From Medicago truncatula (Eukaryota; Streptophyta; Magnoliopsida; Fabales; Fabaceae): a DNA stretch of 64,000 bases. The notes under the pieces are model-generated. The model searched no databases and was not told the origin of the DNA. It was given only the letters and a program-made list of their open reading frames with translations. The translations under genes and the position numbers were made by a program. The first letter of the stretch is position 1. Each line of letters begins with the position of its first letter. The stretch covers positions 39,150,762-39,214,761 of the forward strand of contig NC_053042.1 of NCBI RefSeq assembly GCF_003473485.1, written 5' to 3'. Of the stretch, positions 43,651 to 56,700 are shown in pieces.

Positions 43651-45365
43651 TTGTGCTTGAACGTTGAACACGTGATTTCCTTAAGTTTGCCTCATGTTGA
43701 GTTGAGTCTAAGAAAATTTGACTAATATAGCAAATAAATGCATGAGGATATGCAGTATGGTTGTTTTCTTTTGTAACCTTTGTTTTGTGTGTACTTTTAA
43801 CTTGTTTGATTTATCATGCAAGTATAATAAATAGTATTTTGTTTCTGCTTTGGTACTTCATATTGCTTTTTGTCCTTACCACTATTAGAAACATTCTCAG
43901 AGATGCTCTTGAAGATAGACGTACAATACTTTATGCAGATGTTGAGTTCATATAGAAGGAATTAAAGGACCACATTTCCGCGTGCATTCGTAAATCAGAG
44001 ACCCTCTGATTAAGATTGGACACTCCAGATTAAAACTCGATAGTTTAAATTATAAAATAAAAAATCAAATATGTATTTTCTTGAAATCAAGATCAGATGG
44101 CCAATATCAACATCAATGTGTGTTTTGATTGACCGCAGAGAATCCAGATTTCTAAATCAAAACAGGCCCCTTAAACAAGTATCATGGAAGATTTAATTTG
44201 TGAAAAATTCTCAAGAAGAATATGAAGAAGGATCAAATTATAACGATGTAACTAAGATTTATAAAGATTAACAATTTTCAATAAAAATGCTTATGACATT
44301 AATCTTTATACACCTTTTTTTAAAAGGACTAATCTTTATACGCCTTAATGACATACAATTAATCCATATTTATATAAAGGGAATTGTTGCTTATAGCGAA
44401 AAGCAACATCACGAAACTTTTACGAGCGTGTATTTAAGTTGATATTTGCAGTAAATTACATCCATGTCATCCCTTATTTTCTGGTCAGCAGGCAATGATA
44501 CTGGTTAAATGATTGATCGTGATCTGCTCGAGACAAATTTCATCGGGAACAATAGCATTGTTCTGTTAAATTTTATAGAGATGATATATATTGATATAAA
44601 CATTTTTTTGTGGTGGTCGGGGTTCGAACCCCCGGACCTTGCATAAACATTTAATACAATGGTAAATTTTGTAAAATAGGCATCCGATAAAAAAATTATT
44701 TAGCAGTTTAATATTACTTAAGTGTTACATCATTAAGCCTTGCTAATCTCGGCATGTCACAGCAACGTAATATCATTTTATATTTTTATTAAAAAAAAAG
44801 CATAGAGAAGGTTCACATGATAAAAATTTTCAAGACAACAACAATTCATGTTGTAATAAAGATATTCGATAAATGTTATTAACGAGTGTAACAATATTCA
44901 AACATTACACGAGTGTATCCCTAAAAAAGAAGCATTACACTTACACGAGTGTAATGCCATCTTTATGACTGTAGAGATATATGATCAATTGACATCAAAT
45001 GTTGAAGTAAAAGCAACAACTTAAATGCATATGGTTAAGTATCTGATTTTCAAGTTGACATGAAGAAGCTAAAAACAAAAATATGTTTTTGATTTATTTT
45101 ATCTCATATAGAGGTGACAATAAATTATTATGATTTTTGTGTTTTGATCACTATTTTTAATTTTTAAATTGTGATCTTTTTTGTATAATAATGAAGAAGT
45201 TCGAAGTACCACTCGTACAAACAAGAACCCCTCGTGTCACATGATTTTTTCTTTAAACATATATAGTATCTATGAAACAATTAGTTAGAAGTAGAATTTG
45301 TATAGACAAAAATCCCTCGTGTGACATGATTTCTTCTTTAAATAGATATAAGATCTATGAAACAA
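43651..45365. other. Intergenic DNA between the germin-like gene and the LINE
   Basis: 3' UTR of the germin-like gene, then AT-rich DNA. A direct repeat lies at about 45225-45275 and 45308-45365 (CCCTCGTGT-ACATGATTT, ATATA..ATCTATGAAACAA). The LINE sits in the second unit, and similar DNA (ACAATTTGTGTTTTGATTACAA) resumes after it. Confidence 0.55.
44606..44642 (-). mobile_element. Truncated SINE in reverse orientation
   Basis: TTTTG followed by GTGGTGGTCGGGGTTCGAACCCC (B box in palindromic context) is flanked by perfect ATAAACATTT repeats (44596-44605 and 44643-44652). Confidence 0.6.
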
Positions 45366-46758
45366 GAGTAATTTCTTGAAGTTTTCACTGAAGTTTTCCA
45401 TGGGTCAGTTTTACATAGACATGATCTTTTTTCTCTCCTAAGGATTTCTCCTCTTACTAATTTGTTCTATCTTCAACCTTTGTGAGAGTCTTTTCAACCG
45501 TTTTGATCTTGTCAAAGCTGGTGTTTTTTGTTCTCCTTCTATTATGATATATATCCATTTCTTCCATGATGAATATATATGATGATGATAGAATGGCAGG
45601 TTTTATATTATGATTTCAAAGGGACAGCTTCATTTTCATTCTGTCAAGGATACGCTAGGAAATGCAGTTGCCTATAAACAACATGCTGTTTCTTTTGTTC
45701 ACATGTTATACAGTTCATTATTTAGAAGATTTACTTTTGATGAGTTTTCTACAATGATTCACAACCACCGGATAGAATTCCAGGCAAGCACAAAAAGCTT
45801 TGGAAAATGTATTTGGACAATAGTGATTTTTTCTGTGGAAAAATTGAGCAAGGAGGTTTGGATGCACAGGGGAGATTGGAGGCTCAATTTTTCTACTCTT
45901 AAAATCATCTGGCGTCTTATTGATTGTTTAAGGGCTGGCACATGCTACATACTACTCTATGAAGATGCATTTTTACACATCAATCTGATATTGATAGCAG
46001 CTGATAGTCTGCTTTCATTATTGGATCTGTTCTATTTTCTATGGTACATTCTCTCTTCCAATGCTGACAGTATGCAGGTATGCTCCCTATGTTTCTATTT
46101 CCTGTCAGATCACAATATTGATGCCATGATCATAGGCAGTGTCACGAGTCCACACCAGCATCTCAAGCAACCCCTTAATTATTGGCAAAATTACACTAAA
46201 ACAATTAATAGAGTGCAAGGAGGTATAAGGGGTAGGAGTAATTGGTGGCACCTCTATTTTTTGTTTAATTGTAAATTAATAGCCTTTCAATTAAGAGATC
46301 ATCTCAGAATCATGATTTTAAAATGCTGGACGTGTACCCTTTATTCCAAGGTAAAGGTATGGAAGGAATTGATACAGAATGTTTATGAGTTGATTTTTCT
46401 TTCTATTCTGGAAAGTAACATGGCACAACTCCAGCTGGTAGTAAGCTGCTCTCTGCACCACGATCTATGGCTCCTCAATCACTGGAAAATTGATGCAGAG
46501 TTCTGTGAAATATGGTTCAGAGATGGAAATATTTTGACTATTTGCATTGAAGAGATTTTATGGCTCCACTCTCTCTGCAAGGAATTTCCTTATGCTGCGA
46601 AATGCTTTAATTCGTATGAGTTTTTGCTGACATCTATTCAGGGCTCTAATCCTATAAATAGCAAGCATGTGCAGGTCTTTCCTCATCACCAAATGCTTTA
46701 CACCCCCCATTACAACACATTACAGAAGAGTTACATTTTCTTTGCATTGCTAGTCATC

Positions 46759-48222
46759 ATGTCCCAATCCTCAAACTCTGCTCAAAATACCAACTCCACT
46801 GAAAATAGCCATCCAACACCCTACAGTCCAGATACGCTTGACTATTGTCTTGTTGGCAGACTCTTAACCACCAAACCTGTCCGTTTCCAAAACTTCAAAA
46901 CCCGTATGTCAACTCTATGGCAACCAAAGCATCAGGTTGATATTACCTTGATGGAACCAAACCGTTTCATGTTTCAGTTCTTTAACTATGCAGATATGGA
47001 ACGAGTCACCCAACAAGGACCTTGGTTGTTTGATAGCTACCCGCTAATTTGGAGCAAGGTTTCTGATGGAAAAGATCCGTTCACTATGCCCATAGACTCA
47101 ATTGAATTATGGATGCAAGTCCATAATCTCCCCTTCGGTTTCATGACTGAGACTATGGGAATTCTGTTGGGCAATCATGTTGGGAAACTAGTGAAATACG
47201 ATCATGATAACAACTATGGTAACTGGAGAAGATACATGAGGCTGAGAGTATCTTTGCCGGCTAAAGAACCATTAAAGAAGAGCTTTGAATTTGTTTTGGA
47301 GGACGGTGCTGTTATAAGGGTGAATTTCCGCTATGAGAAACCGGGGAATTTTTGTTATGAATGTGGTTTGATAGGCCATACAGATGGTTCCTGCCCAAAA
47401 AGATTTGAGAAAGGTTTTGTGGAAGGACAACAACAATGGGGACCGTATCTGAGGTCTGATTATGTTGGACCAGAAGGAGGAATGATTGAGAATCCGTGGC
47501 TGCATGATGGTAGGAATAGAGGAAGGAGAGCTTCGGGTCGTGCTGCTGAATGTTCTAATGTACACCGTGTTTTTGGTAGAATTAAAATTGGTAGAGACAT
47601 GATTACTAGAGGACTGGTCTTTTATAGACACATTGGTGCTCTCTATGACTCTAATGAATGGGTGTGCTTCAATGTTGAGAGTGTTAGTCATACACCAGAC
47701 GCTGCTCCACCGAATGGTTCAGGAACAATTCTGAATAGCAGTGTGCAGATTGCAGGCCCTACAACACGTGAAACTCAGCTGGTAGAAGGAGATGAGGCGC
47801 GAATTGCGCACTTGATACAAGAGGCCAGACTTAAGAATCCAGTTATGATTGAGACTGCAATGAATAATCCTTTAGGTTCTGAACAGAATGTGCTTGAACA
47901 GCAACCTATTTCTCAATTAGCAGTATCTCTAGCCCAGATTCTACATACAGGACTGCCTAAGGGTGCTGAACCACGAGTGAACGGAAATGGAGTGCTGCAG
48001 ATCAACAATCCTGATGGTCCGAAGCAATTGAAGCGGTTAAGGTTGGAGGAAAGTGAAACAAGTGCTGAAGAAAATCAGAAAGCTGCAGAGACTGCCGAGA
48101 TAAATAGGACAGATAGTAGTCATGTTATAGAGTCTGTCGATGTTGTAATGAATGAGTCTGCTACGGCAGCAAATGCTAATGTAATGGCGGGACCTGGACA
48201 CCAGGCCCGCCCAGAACAATGA
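46759..48222 (+). CDS. LINE ORF1: DUF4283-like domain plus CCHC zinc knuckle
   Basis: From the ATG of MSQSSNSAQNT to the stop gives 487 aa. The N-terminal part (DYCLVGRLLTTKPVRF, FQFFNYADMERVTQQGPWLFDSYPLIW) is a DUF4283-type RNA-binding domain of plant LINEs. A zinc knuckle CYECGLIGHTDGSC (C-x2-C-x4-H-x4-C) follows at about residue 215. The C-terminal half is low-complexity. The same frame is open for another 383 codons upstream (from 45610). That part shows no recognised domain, so I start at 46759, but the longer form is possible. The stop overlaps the ORF2 start as ATGA. Confidence 0.8.
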   Translation: MSQSSNSAQNTNSTENSHPTPYSPDTLDYCLVGRLLTTKPVRFQNFKTRMSTLWQPKHQVDITLMEPNRFMFQFFNYADMERVTQQGPWLFDSYPLIWSKVSDGKDPFTMPIDSIELWMQVHNLPFGFMTETMGILLGNHVGKLVKYDHDNNYGNWRRYMRLRVSLPAKEPLKKSFEFVLEDGAVIRVNFRYEKPGNFCYECGLIGHTDGSCPKRFEKGFVEGQQQWGPYLRSDYVGPEGGMIENPWLHDGRNRGRRASGRAAECSNVHRVFGRIKIGRDMITRGLVFYRHIGALYDSNEWVCFNVESVSHTPDAAPPNGSGTILNSSVQIAGPTTRETQLVEGDEARIAHLIQEARLKNPVMIETAMNNPLGSEQNVLEQQPISQLAVSLAQILHTGLPKGAEPRVNGNGVLQINNPDGPKQLKRLRLEESETSAEENQKAAETAEINRTDSSHVIESVDVVMNESATAANANVMAGPGHQARPEQ

Positions 48223-51200
48223 GTTTCTTAGTGTGGAACTGTCGGGGTCTTGGTAGCCCGAGTACAGTTCCCAACCTCAAGTACCTTGTCCGGACCTACA
48301 AACCGGAAGGGATTTTTCTGTCTGAAACAATGACAGCTCTAAATAAAATTGAAGATTTGAAGTATATTTTGTCTTTTGATTCTTGCTTTATGGTTGATCG
48401 AATTGGTAGAGGAGGAGGATTGGCTTTTTTGTGGAAAAAATCAGCTAACTGTAAAATTACTAATTACTCACAAAATCATATTGATGTCGAAGTGGAAGAT
48501 AAATTACATGGAAACTGGCGTCTAACTGGATTTTATGGAATGCCGGAAATTGGAAGAAGAAAAGAATCATGGAATTTTTTGAGAAGCCTGGCACACACCT
48601 CCGCACTACCGTGGTGTGTTATTGGTGATTTTAACGATATATTGTCAACTGAAGAGAAGAAAGGAAGGTCAGAAAGAGCACCGTGGTTGATTCGTGGTTT
48701 CCGTCAAGCAGTATTAGATGCTGGGTTGATTGACCTACACATGTGTGGATATGCCTTCACTTGGTTTAAGAGCCTTGGGACTCCTAGAGCTGTTGAAGAA
48801 AAATTGGACAGAGCACTAGCAAATTCTGATTGGTGTCATTTATTTCCTGATGCAAGAGTAGAATGCCTCACAACAACTTCATCTGATCATTACCCACTTT
48901 TGCTCACCTGCAAACCAGCTATGAATGTACAAAGAAGCCCGCACCGATTCAAGTTCGAAAATTCTTGGCTTGTTGAACCAGAATTTAGTCAAATGGTAAA
49001 ACAACAGTGGCAGACTTATACAGAAGACAACATCACGCAAAAGCTAAGCAATTGTGCGCATGACCTTGCCCAATGGAACCGCAGTAATAATAAGGTAAGG
49101 GGTCAAATAAATCAGGTCCAAAAGAAGCTTGAAAGAGTCAGAACACATGTGTCAGCCTCCAATGTTAATTATTATAATTCTCTTAGAAGGAAGTTAGACA
49201 AGCTACTTGTGCAAGATGATTTGTTTTGGAAACAAAGGGCAAAAACTTTTTGGTACCGTGATGGGGATTTAAATACCAAGTTTTTTCATGCTGCTGCAAC
49301 TTCTAGACGCAAGGTAAATCGAATTGAGCATCTCGAAGACAACAATGGAACGATATGCCGTAAAGAGGAAGAGCTTCAGGTCATTGCTCGTGATTACTTC
49401 ACGCAGCTGTTCACCAAATTTCCCAGCACTCGTGACACGGTTGTTTCAAAGGTTCACACCTCGATCAATCATGAAGACAATATTTCACTAACAGCAGATT
49501 TTACAATTGCTGAGTTTCGAGAGGCTGCGTTTTCTATGCAAGCGGATAAATGCCCGGGACCGAATGGTTTTAATCCTGGCTTTTATCATCATTTTTGGGA
49601 CATGTGTGGCAAAGAAGTTTTCCAGGCAGGCTGTGAATGGCTTGCTAATGGTGTGTTTCCCCCTCATCTGAACTCAACAAATATTGCTCTAATTCCTAAA
49701 GGAGAGTCTCAAGCATCCATGAAAGATTGGCGCCCCATTGCGCTATGCAACGTGGTGTATAAAATAGTGGCAAAGGTTCTAGCTAATAGGCTCAAAGGAG
49801 TGCTAGACAAATGTATATCTACTTCTCAATCTGCTTTTGTACCAGGCCGCTCTATCCTTGATAATGCGATTGTGGCCATTGAAGTAATTCATTATATGAA
49901 AGCTAAAGCAAAAGGAATACAAGGTGATGTAGCCCTCAAATTAGATATTAGCAAGGCATATGATAGACTAGATTGGGAATATCTTCGGGATGTTATGCTT
50001 AAGATGGGATTTTCACATAGATGGGTCCAATGGATTATGTTATGTGTTGAGACTGTGGATTACACAGTGTTGGTTATCGGTGCTCAGGTTGGGCCTTTTG
50101 TTCCGGGTCGAGGAATACGACAAGGTGACCCTTTGTCGCCCTATCTTTTTATTATATGTGCTGAAGGCTTATCTGCACTTATCTCTGATGCGGAAAGAAG
50201 GGGTGTTCTCAATGGTACGCGTATTTGCACAGGAGCTCCCGCAATATCACATCTGTTATTTGCAGATGATTGTTTTCTATTCTTTAGAGCTTGTGAGCAG
50301 GAAGCTATGGCAATGAAGAACATTCTAACCACTTATGAAGCTGCGTCGGGACAAGCGATTAATCTGCAAAAATCTGAGATGTATTGTAGCAGGAACACGC
50401 ACACAGATTGTAAGGAGAGAATAGCACAAGTGCTTGGAGTTAGGCAAGTTATTGGTACAGGAAAATACCTAGGTCTCCCATCAATGGTTGGAAGAAGCAA
50501 AAAAGCGACCTTTAAATTTGTGAAAGATCGAATTTGGAATAGGATAAATTCTTGGAGTAGCAGATGTCTGTCGCAAGCAGGAAGAGAGATTCTTATCAAA
50601 TCAGTCCTCCAATCTATACCTTCGTATGTTATGAGTGTTTTCTTACTGCCAGGTACTTTTATTAGTGAAATTGAAAAAATGCTAAATACATTCTGGTGGG
50701 GACACAATTCGAACAACTCAAAAGGCTTGCATTGGATGTCCTGGGAACGTCTCTCAGTTCCTAAAGTCTTTGGAGGAATGGGTTTCAAGAGCCTTCGAGC
50801 TTTCAATTTGGCCATGATTGGAAAACAAGCTTGGAAACTGGTTACTCATCCTGATTCACTCCTCACTAGATTACTCAAAGCTAGATATTATCCAAATGGT
50901 GATTACTTTAGTGCTTCCATAGGCCATAATCCTAGTTATGTATGGAGAAGTTTATGGAATGCTAGAGAAGTGATTAACCAAGGGCTCAGATGGAGTATAG
51001 GAACAGGTGAAACTATATCTGTATGGAACCAACCTTGGTTACAAGATGTTGTTCGTCTTCAACCTTTAACGGAAGTTCAAGTCATGTGGGATGCTCTCAC
51101 GGTTGCTCACCTTTTCAAGCCAAACACGAAGGAATGGAATGAGAATTTCATCCGGTATGTATTCGATACAGGAATAGCTACTCAAATTTTAAATACACCG

Positions 51201-52297
51201 CTTCTCCCTTCTGTTCGTGTGGATAAAGCTACTTGGCGTTTTGAAAAGAATGGGATTTATTCAGTGCGTAGTGCATACAGGAATATTGTTAATAATGATA
51301 TTGTCATGCTGCAACATAGAGTACCTGGGCATCCAATTCTATTTGGAATCTTAAACTCCCACCAAAGGTTAAGAACTTCATATGGCGGGTTTGTAGAAAT
51401 TGTCTTCCAACTCGGATGCGTCTCATTACAAAAGGGGTGAACTGTCCTACCTCCTGTGCTATCTGCGATATTTGCGATGAAGATGCTAAACATCTGTTCT
51501 TCGAGTGCAGCAAGAGTGTTGTGTGCTGGCAACAGGTTGGTCTTTGGCATACAATCCAACAGGTACGGTTACCCACATCTTCCTGCACTGACATGATTTT
51601 TACTTTGCTCAAGCATCTTGATATTCCCCAACAACAGTTGTTCGCGGTTATTCTCTGGAGTCTATGGAAACATAGAAATAACAAAGTTTGGAATAACGTC
51701 ACGGAAACGGCTCGACAAATAGGTGAACGCGCCGGGAATTTTTTGAGCAGTTGGAAGAATGCTCAAGACGTGAGGAATCGGAACACCAACAGAAACACAC
51801 ATGGTGCGATTGACACTTGGGAAAAACCGAGTCCAGGGAGGTTCAAGTGTAATGTTGACGCATCCTTTTCCACTACCCTTAACAAAGTTGGATTTGGAGC
51901 TTGTATTCGTGATGCCGAAGGAAATTTTGTGATAGCAAGAACTGCTTGGACTACCCCTCTACTTGATGTCGATATGGGGGAGGCTATGGGTCTTTTAGCT
52001 GCATTGAAGTGGGTAAAAGAGTTAAACATGGTGCATATGGAATTCGAAACAGACTCAAAAGTTGTGGCTGATAGCATATATGGCAAGGAGGGTGTCTCTG
52101 ATTTCATGGCAATAATCAATGATTGTAGACACTTGTTGAGTACCGATTTAGTGAACTCTGATGTGAAGTTCATTAGGAGACAAGTCAATGGTGTTGCTCA
52201 TAGTTTAGCTAAGGAAGCACTACACCACGCTAGTCTCCACATTCATCTTAACATTCCACATTGTATTTCTTCTTTGATCAATAATGAAAAGCTATAA
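48219..52297 (+). pseudogene. LINE ORF2: endonuclease, reverse transcriptase, zf-RVT, RNase H, with one frameshift
   Basis: The first frame runs 48219-51440. An apurinic-like endonuclease (LVWNCRGLG, GDFND, SSDHYPL) is followed by the reverse transcriptase (KDWRPIALCNVVYKI, LKLDISKAYDRLDW, RQGDPLSPYLFI) with the active-site FADD in HLLFADDCFLF. At about 51325-51340 the frame changes by a single base, apparently a lost G in a G run. The zinc-finger (zf-RVT) and RNase H parts continue in the other frame to 52297: FKCNVDASF, MGEAMGLLAALKW, FETDSKVV and RRQVNGVAHSLA. All catalytic motifs read by eye are present. With the shift, ORF2 would make endonuclease and RT without RNase H. Confidence 0.85.
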
Positions 52298-52472
52298 GCT
52301 TCTTTCCGTCAAAAAATAAAATAAAAATAAAAAAAAAATGAAACAATTAGATTTTGCGAACGACCTCCATGATCCTAAACTTTCTCTTAATCTAAAATCC
52401 CAAAATAAATTACAATTTGTGTTTTGATTACAATTTTTTATTAATTTTTTTTTTAAATTGCAATGTTTATTG

Positions 52473-52475
<3 letters not shown>

Positions 52476-52545
<70 letters not shown>
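52476..52545. repeat. (TA)n microsatellite
   Basis: About 35 uninterrupted TA units, 130 bp downstream of the LINE tail. Confidence 0.95.
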
Positions 52546-52548
<3 letters not shown>

Positions 52549-53750
52549 GAAGAATAATCAATGCATATGCCTTTCAAGTATTGAGATTAATTCGAATAGA
52601 CTGACGATATAAAACAACTTTACACGGACAACCAATTAAAATAACTTAATAAGACACATAATCTTGTTTTTTTTTTTTTTTTTAAATATAATCTTAAATA
52701 TTAAAAATAGAAAAAATCAAATAAAATCTTTTGTAATAATTGTCTTCTACCATGTTTCTTAGTTTAAGATTGCTGTTTTCTCCCCCTCCTTTATCATCAT
52801 TCTTGTTCGTCTCTTCTTCTTTTAAATCCCTCTAAATTCATGTAACTTATCTTTTCAATTTGTTTATTCCTGCAAGATTAAATGTTTTTCTTGTGAAAAC
52901 ACTTCCCCTGTTTTTTTTTTTGTAAATGGGTTGAGTTTTTTTTATTAAAAAATGAAATTGTTTAGTCTATGGTCATTGGGATGATCTTTTGGTACTAAAT
53001 TAATGACAGAAACAAAAAGGGTTGTTTATAGGAAGAGATTTACTCATAGGAAATGCAAGTCAATCCATCGCGTACATGTTAGTAAGAAAAAAAAAATCCT
53101 TTGATTTTTCAAGATGATGTGTCTAATAGGATGATTGTGCATTATTCAAAAAAAAAATTGGTTGATTGTGCAAGGTTGTTTTACACCGTCAGTAATTTTA
53201 CACGAGAGTTTTATGAATTTCAAAATTTTGTATCTTCGTGCATTCCACGTATCCAAACTTCATAGAACTGAAGCCTTCATAAAAATGTAGAGTAATAAAA
53301 AAAACGGGTAGAAGTTTTTTTTTTTTTTTTAAAAAAGATTAACTTTCAAAGAATATATATAACATTGTCATTAGGACAAATGTTAATTATGAAATATTTG
53401 TTTGACAGAACCTATACCAGTATATATGACTTCTTCAATACAATGAGAAATATCAACCATTTAAAATTTTAATAACAGGAATGACTCTTTAACAGAGGCT
53501 CCGAAGGCACAGAGCAAAAGCAAACATCTTCTAATAACATAAATATAATAAAAACGTCAGTTTTTTCTTTCTTGCTAATACAAGGCCACCCAACAACTGT
53601 AACCAAATACGCGACCCAATTTCAAGCAACTAAATTACAACAATGTATATTCTTTGGAATTTTTGGCAACCCTCGAACATGTGGGGTTAACTACAATTTC
53701 CTCTTGATTTTCTTATCTACATTCCCGTCTCTAATACGGTATTCCTATGT
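52546..53750. other. Intergenic DNA and 3' UTR of the O-GlcNAc transferase gene
   Basis: AT-rich with several homopolymers; no gene seen. The part near 53430-53750 is probably the 3' UTR of the minus-strand gene that ends at 53751. Confidence 0.5.
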
Positions 53751-56700
53751 CTATTTATCATAAGGACATTCATTATCATTTTCAGTGACCTTAAAATGTT
53801 GTGGCCGTTGACCAGTGCAATGCAGGTTCCACATTTTAAAATATGCTCTGTCAAGATTTCTCACCTATAAAATTTTCAGCATCGAACTTCAGGTTAAGCA
53901 ACCGTTTAGGGAACCGAAAAATTAAATTGTACAAAATATAATTTGAACTCACCCATCGGTTTGTGTCAAAGAGAGGACAGGTCAGACGCACAGATTTGAG
54001 CTTATCGGTTAGAGCTTGAAGCTTTGGGCGATTCAGAGCAAGTGATACAGCTCTATCTTCATACTCTTTCATACTACATGGTTTCATGGAAGTTCAAAAT
54101 TACAAATGCAAGAAATTTAAAAAAAAAAATAAAAATTCAATTCCATTAGGCAAAAGCACAAAGGCACTGTCTAATATTTACAAGGGAGGTTAGGAAGTCT
54201 ATATTCTATATCATCAACGGAACTCAAGCAGCAACTAACAAAACATTAAATTGGAAAACAGCTCACCTGCTGACAATCATCTCCTCACCCAGTCCAGTGG
54301 AAATACAGAGTGAGCCAGCAACCCTAGTAGCCATTTTCTCAAGAGGCAGAGTAACCATAGGCAGACCTGCCCATAGTATATCTGTTCCTGTAGTATGTGC
54401 ATTGCATAAAGGCCTAAAAGAAAACATAATCAGTATATGTATGTCTGAAGAAAACTATGAGTGACAGAGCAACAGCAACTGCAGACTGACGAAACAAAAC
54501 ATGTAGATGAGGAGAATTACGTGTCTAGAAATAAGTCTGCTAAGGAACTCCGTCTAATGTGTTCACCCTTCATTGCAACATCTGTGAAGATAATTTGATC
54601 AGGTTGTACCCCTTGTGCAGCAGCATCTGAAAGAAGTACAATAATTATAGAGGAAGTCCACAAAAAAATTAAGCAGCACATACAAATAGGAAGATAAAAT
54701 CTCCCAGTGGTTTTGAAATGGATAATGCCCACTGAAGAATTGATTAAAAAAAAAACCCAGACATTGCAAACACACACACACATATTTAAGTGCGTTGTGT
54801 CATTGTGTGAAAGTATTATGAAAACAAACACACGTACATGCCCTCAGTCTCATTTCTCCTGCTGCGGGAAATTTCAAGAGCCAAAGCGCGCTGTTGGGTA
54901 CACGTTTAAGTATATTGCACCTAAAACAACACAAACATTAGCAGACATGTAAAGGATGATATGCCAAATATTGAAAACATAAAATACACATGGAAATCAT
55001 ATCTACACAAGAAATAGCTTCCTAGCATTACCATGTATTAAATATTTCAGGATCCATCTTGTAAAGTTGATTGAAGCATGCAAATAAAAACTTATCCTCA
55101 GGTAGACCATAATCTGATCGTTTCGGCTGACAGTTAGGATCCAACACATCCTGATTTTTCTGAATAAACAAGTTACCCAGGGCAAAGACATTGAGCGCCA
55201 TGTATAGTCAACATACATACCTTACAACATGTACATAATTTTATCCAAGTTCAAAACAACAAACCTGTTTATAATCATTTACAAAGTAGCAATGCGGGAG
55301 ATGGACAATCTTTTCAGAGTAGATATGTGCATACTGAAGAGGTGAAACAAACTACAAGAGAAGTAGCAATAATTCAGAAAGCATGTAAATGTGTAAATGA
55401 GTTAATAAGATGGCCAGGTAACACCCAATATTGCTAACCTCATCAGTGACTAAGTAATCTATGTATGTAGCTCCGGTTGTGCCAGGAAATCCCATATATG
55501 AAACTTGGACTGGTGCAGGTTTCATAGCAAATATCTCATTTCTCGCACCCTGAAAACAGAAGGACAATTGCACCATGCAATCAGAAATAACCAAAAGATT
55601 GAAAATATACCTACACAATTCAAAGCCTTCACTCAATAAGTAAGATCAGCTATATAAATTCATCAGGCCAGGATCTTGGTCTGGTTCCATATATATAAAC
55701 AATCAAAGCTTTTACCCACTAAGTAGGATTAGCTATATTTATCAATTAGCTTCATAATGACCTCTTATGAAAAGTAGTATGGACCAAAAATTAATTCACA
55801 GATAGAAGAAAATTAATAACTAGGGATTTACATTGTAAACAAAACATACATGGATGTATAATCATATTTCATCATCAAAATTGCTAAGCACGATTAAATG
55901 TGAGGGACAACTCTATTTTTAGCACAAAACCAACAGAGTAAAATGATAAAAAAAAATAAACATGAGCTTGTTTTCAAGTTGGGTTTGACAATGGCTGAAA
56001 TTTCCTTCACAATGCCAGTCTGTAACCTCAATATTATAATATGGTGACTTGCCATTGGCACACAAGAAAAACTTCACCTACGTGTGTCCATAAGAGCACT
56101 GAATAGTTTGAATTATTGTTTTTATTGGGCGCCCTCTTAACTAATGGGCTATTCTCCCTCTCTTCTATACCTTCCTTACTACTTACTGGTGCTGCTTCTA
56201 TGAATATCCAGAGTAGACACCCAAACCACATGAGACAAAGCCATACCATCTATATTATAATAATAGGAGCAACATTACCCTACTTCTCATCAAAGGATAT
56301 TCACTAATTCTGTCTTGTTTTGTGTGACCACTCATATCATAGTATTCTCATCTTAGCAGCAACACTATTTTTATTTTCTTATTAACTATTTACAGTCCAA
56401 CACTTAATTCCATACAATATTGTATTGTAAATCTTATAGCTGTGATAAAGAAATCTTTAAGGTTGAGGAATACTTTGTTGTCACACATTACATCTGAAGC
56501 ATTCCTCCATTTCACATACCCTTCACGGATGAAAGTACTAAACACAATCAGAACTGAGTTCAATCATCCATAAATATAACTTCAAATTAGAAAACAAGTC
56601 AAACAAAACTAACTTTGACATTAACAACAGCCTTATTTACGAATTTTGATTAGTTAAAAGATCATACAACAATACTCCGGCATAAGGGAGCTACCTTTGT

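Larger units (their letters stand above)
45366..52337 (+). mobile_element. LINE (plant L1-like non-LTR retrotransposon), about 7 kb
   Basis: The element has a 5' region, ORF1, ORF2, a short 3' UTR and an A-rich tail (52311-52338). Flanking direct repeats ATGAAACAA lie at 45357-45365 and 52338-52346. An alternative left repeat ATGAAACAATTAG at 45272-45284 exists because the target is itself duplicated. It is near full length with one frameshift in ORF2, so it is young but probably immobile. No 5' truncation is obvious. Confidence 0.88.

Noticed and set aside
45610-46758. Separate gene encoding about 380 aa upstream of LINE ORF1
   Set aside because: It has no stop before ORF1, lies inside the LINE and matches no domain, so I treat it as an open 5' region and list it as a finding.
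54838-54841. Non-canonical GC-type donor in SEC
   Set aside because: Shifting the boundary to CAT/GTACGT gives a canonical donor and restores the conserved RLRAYAAAQG reading.
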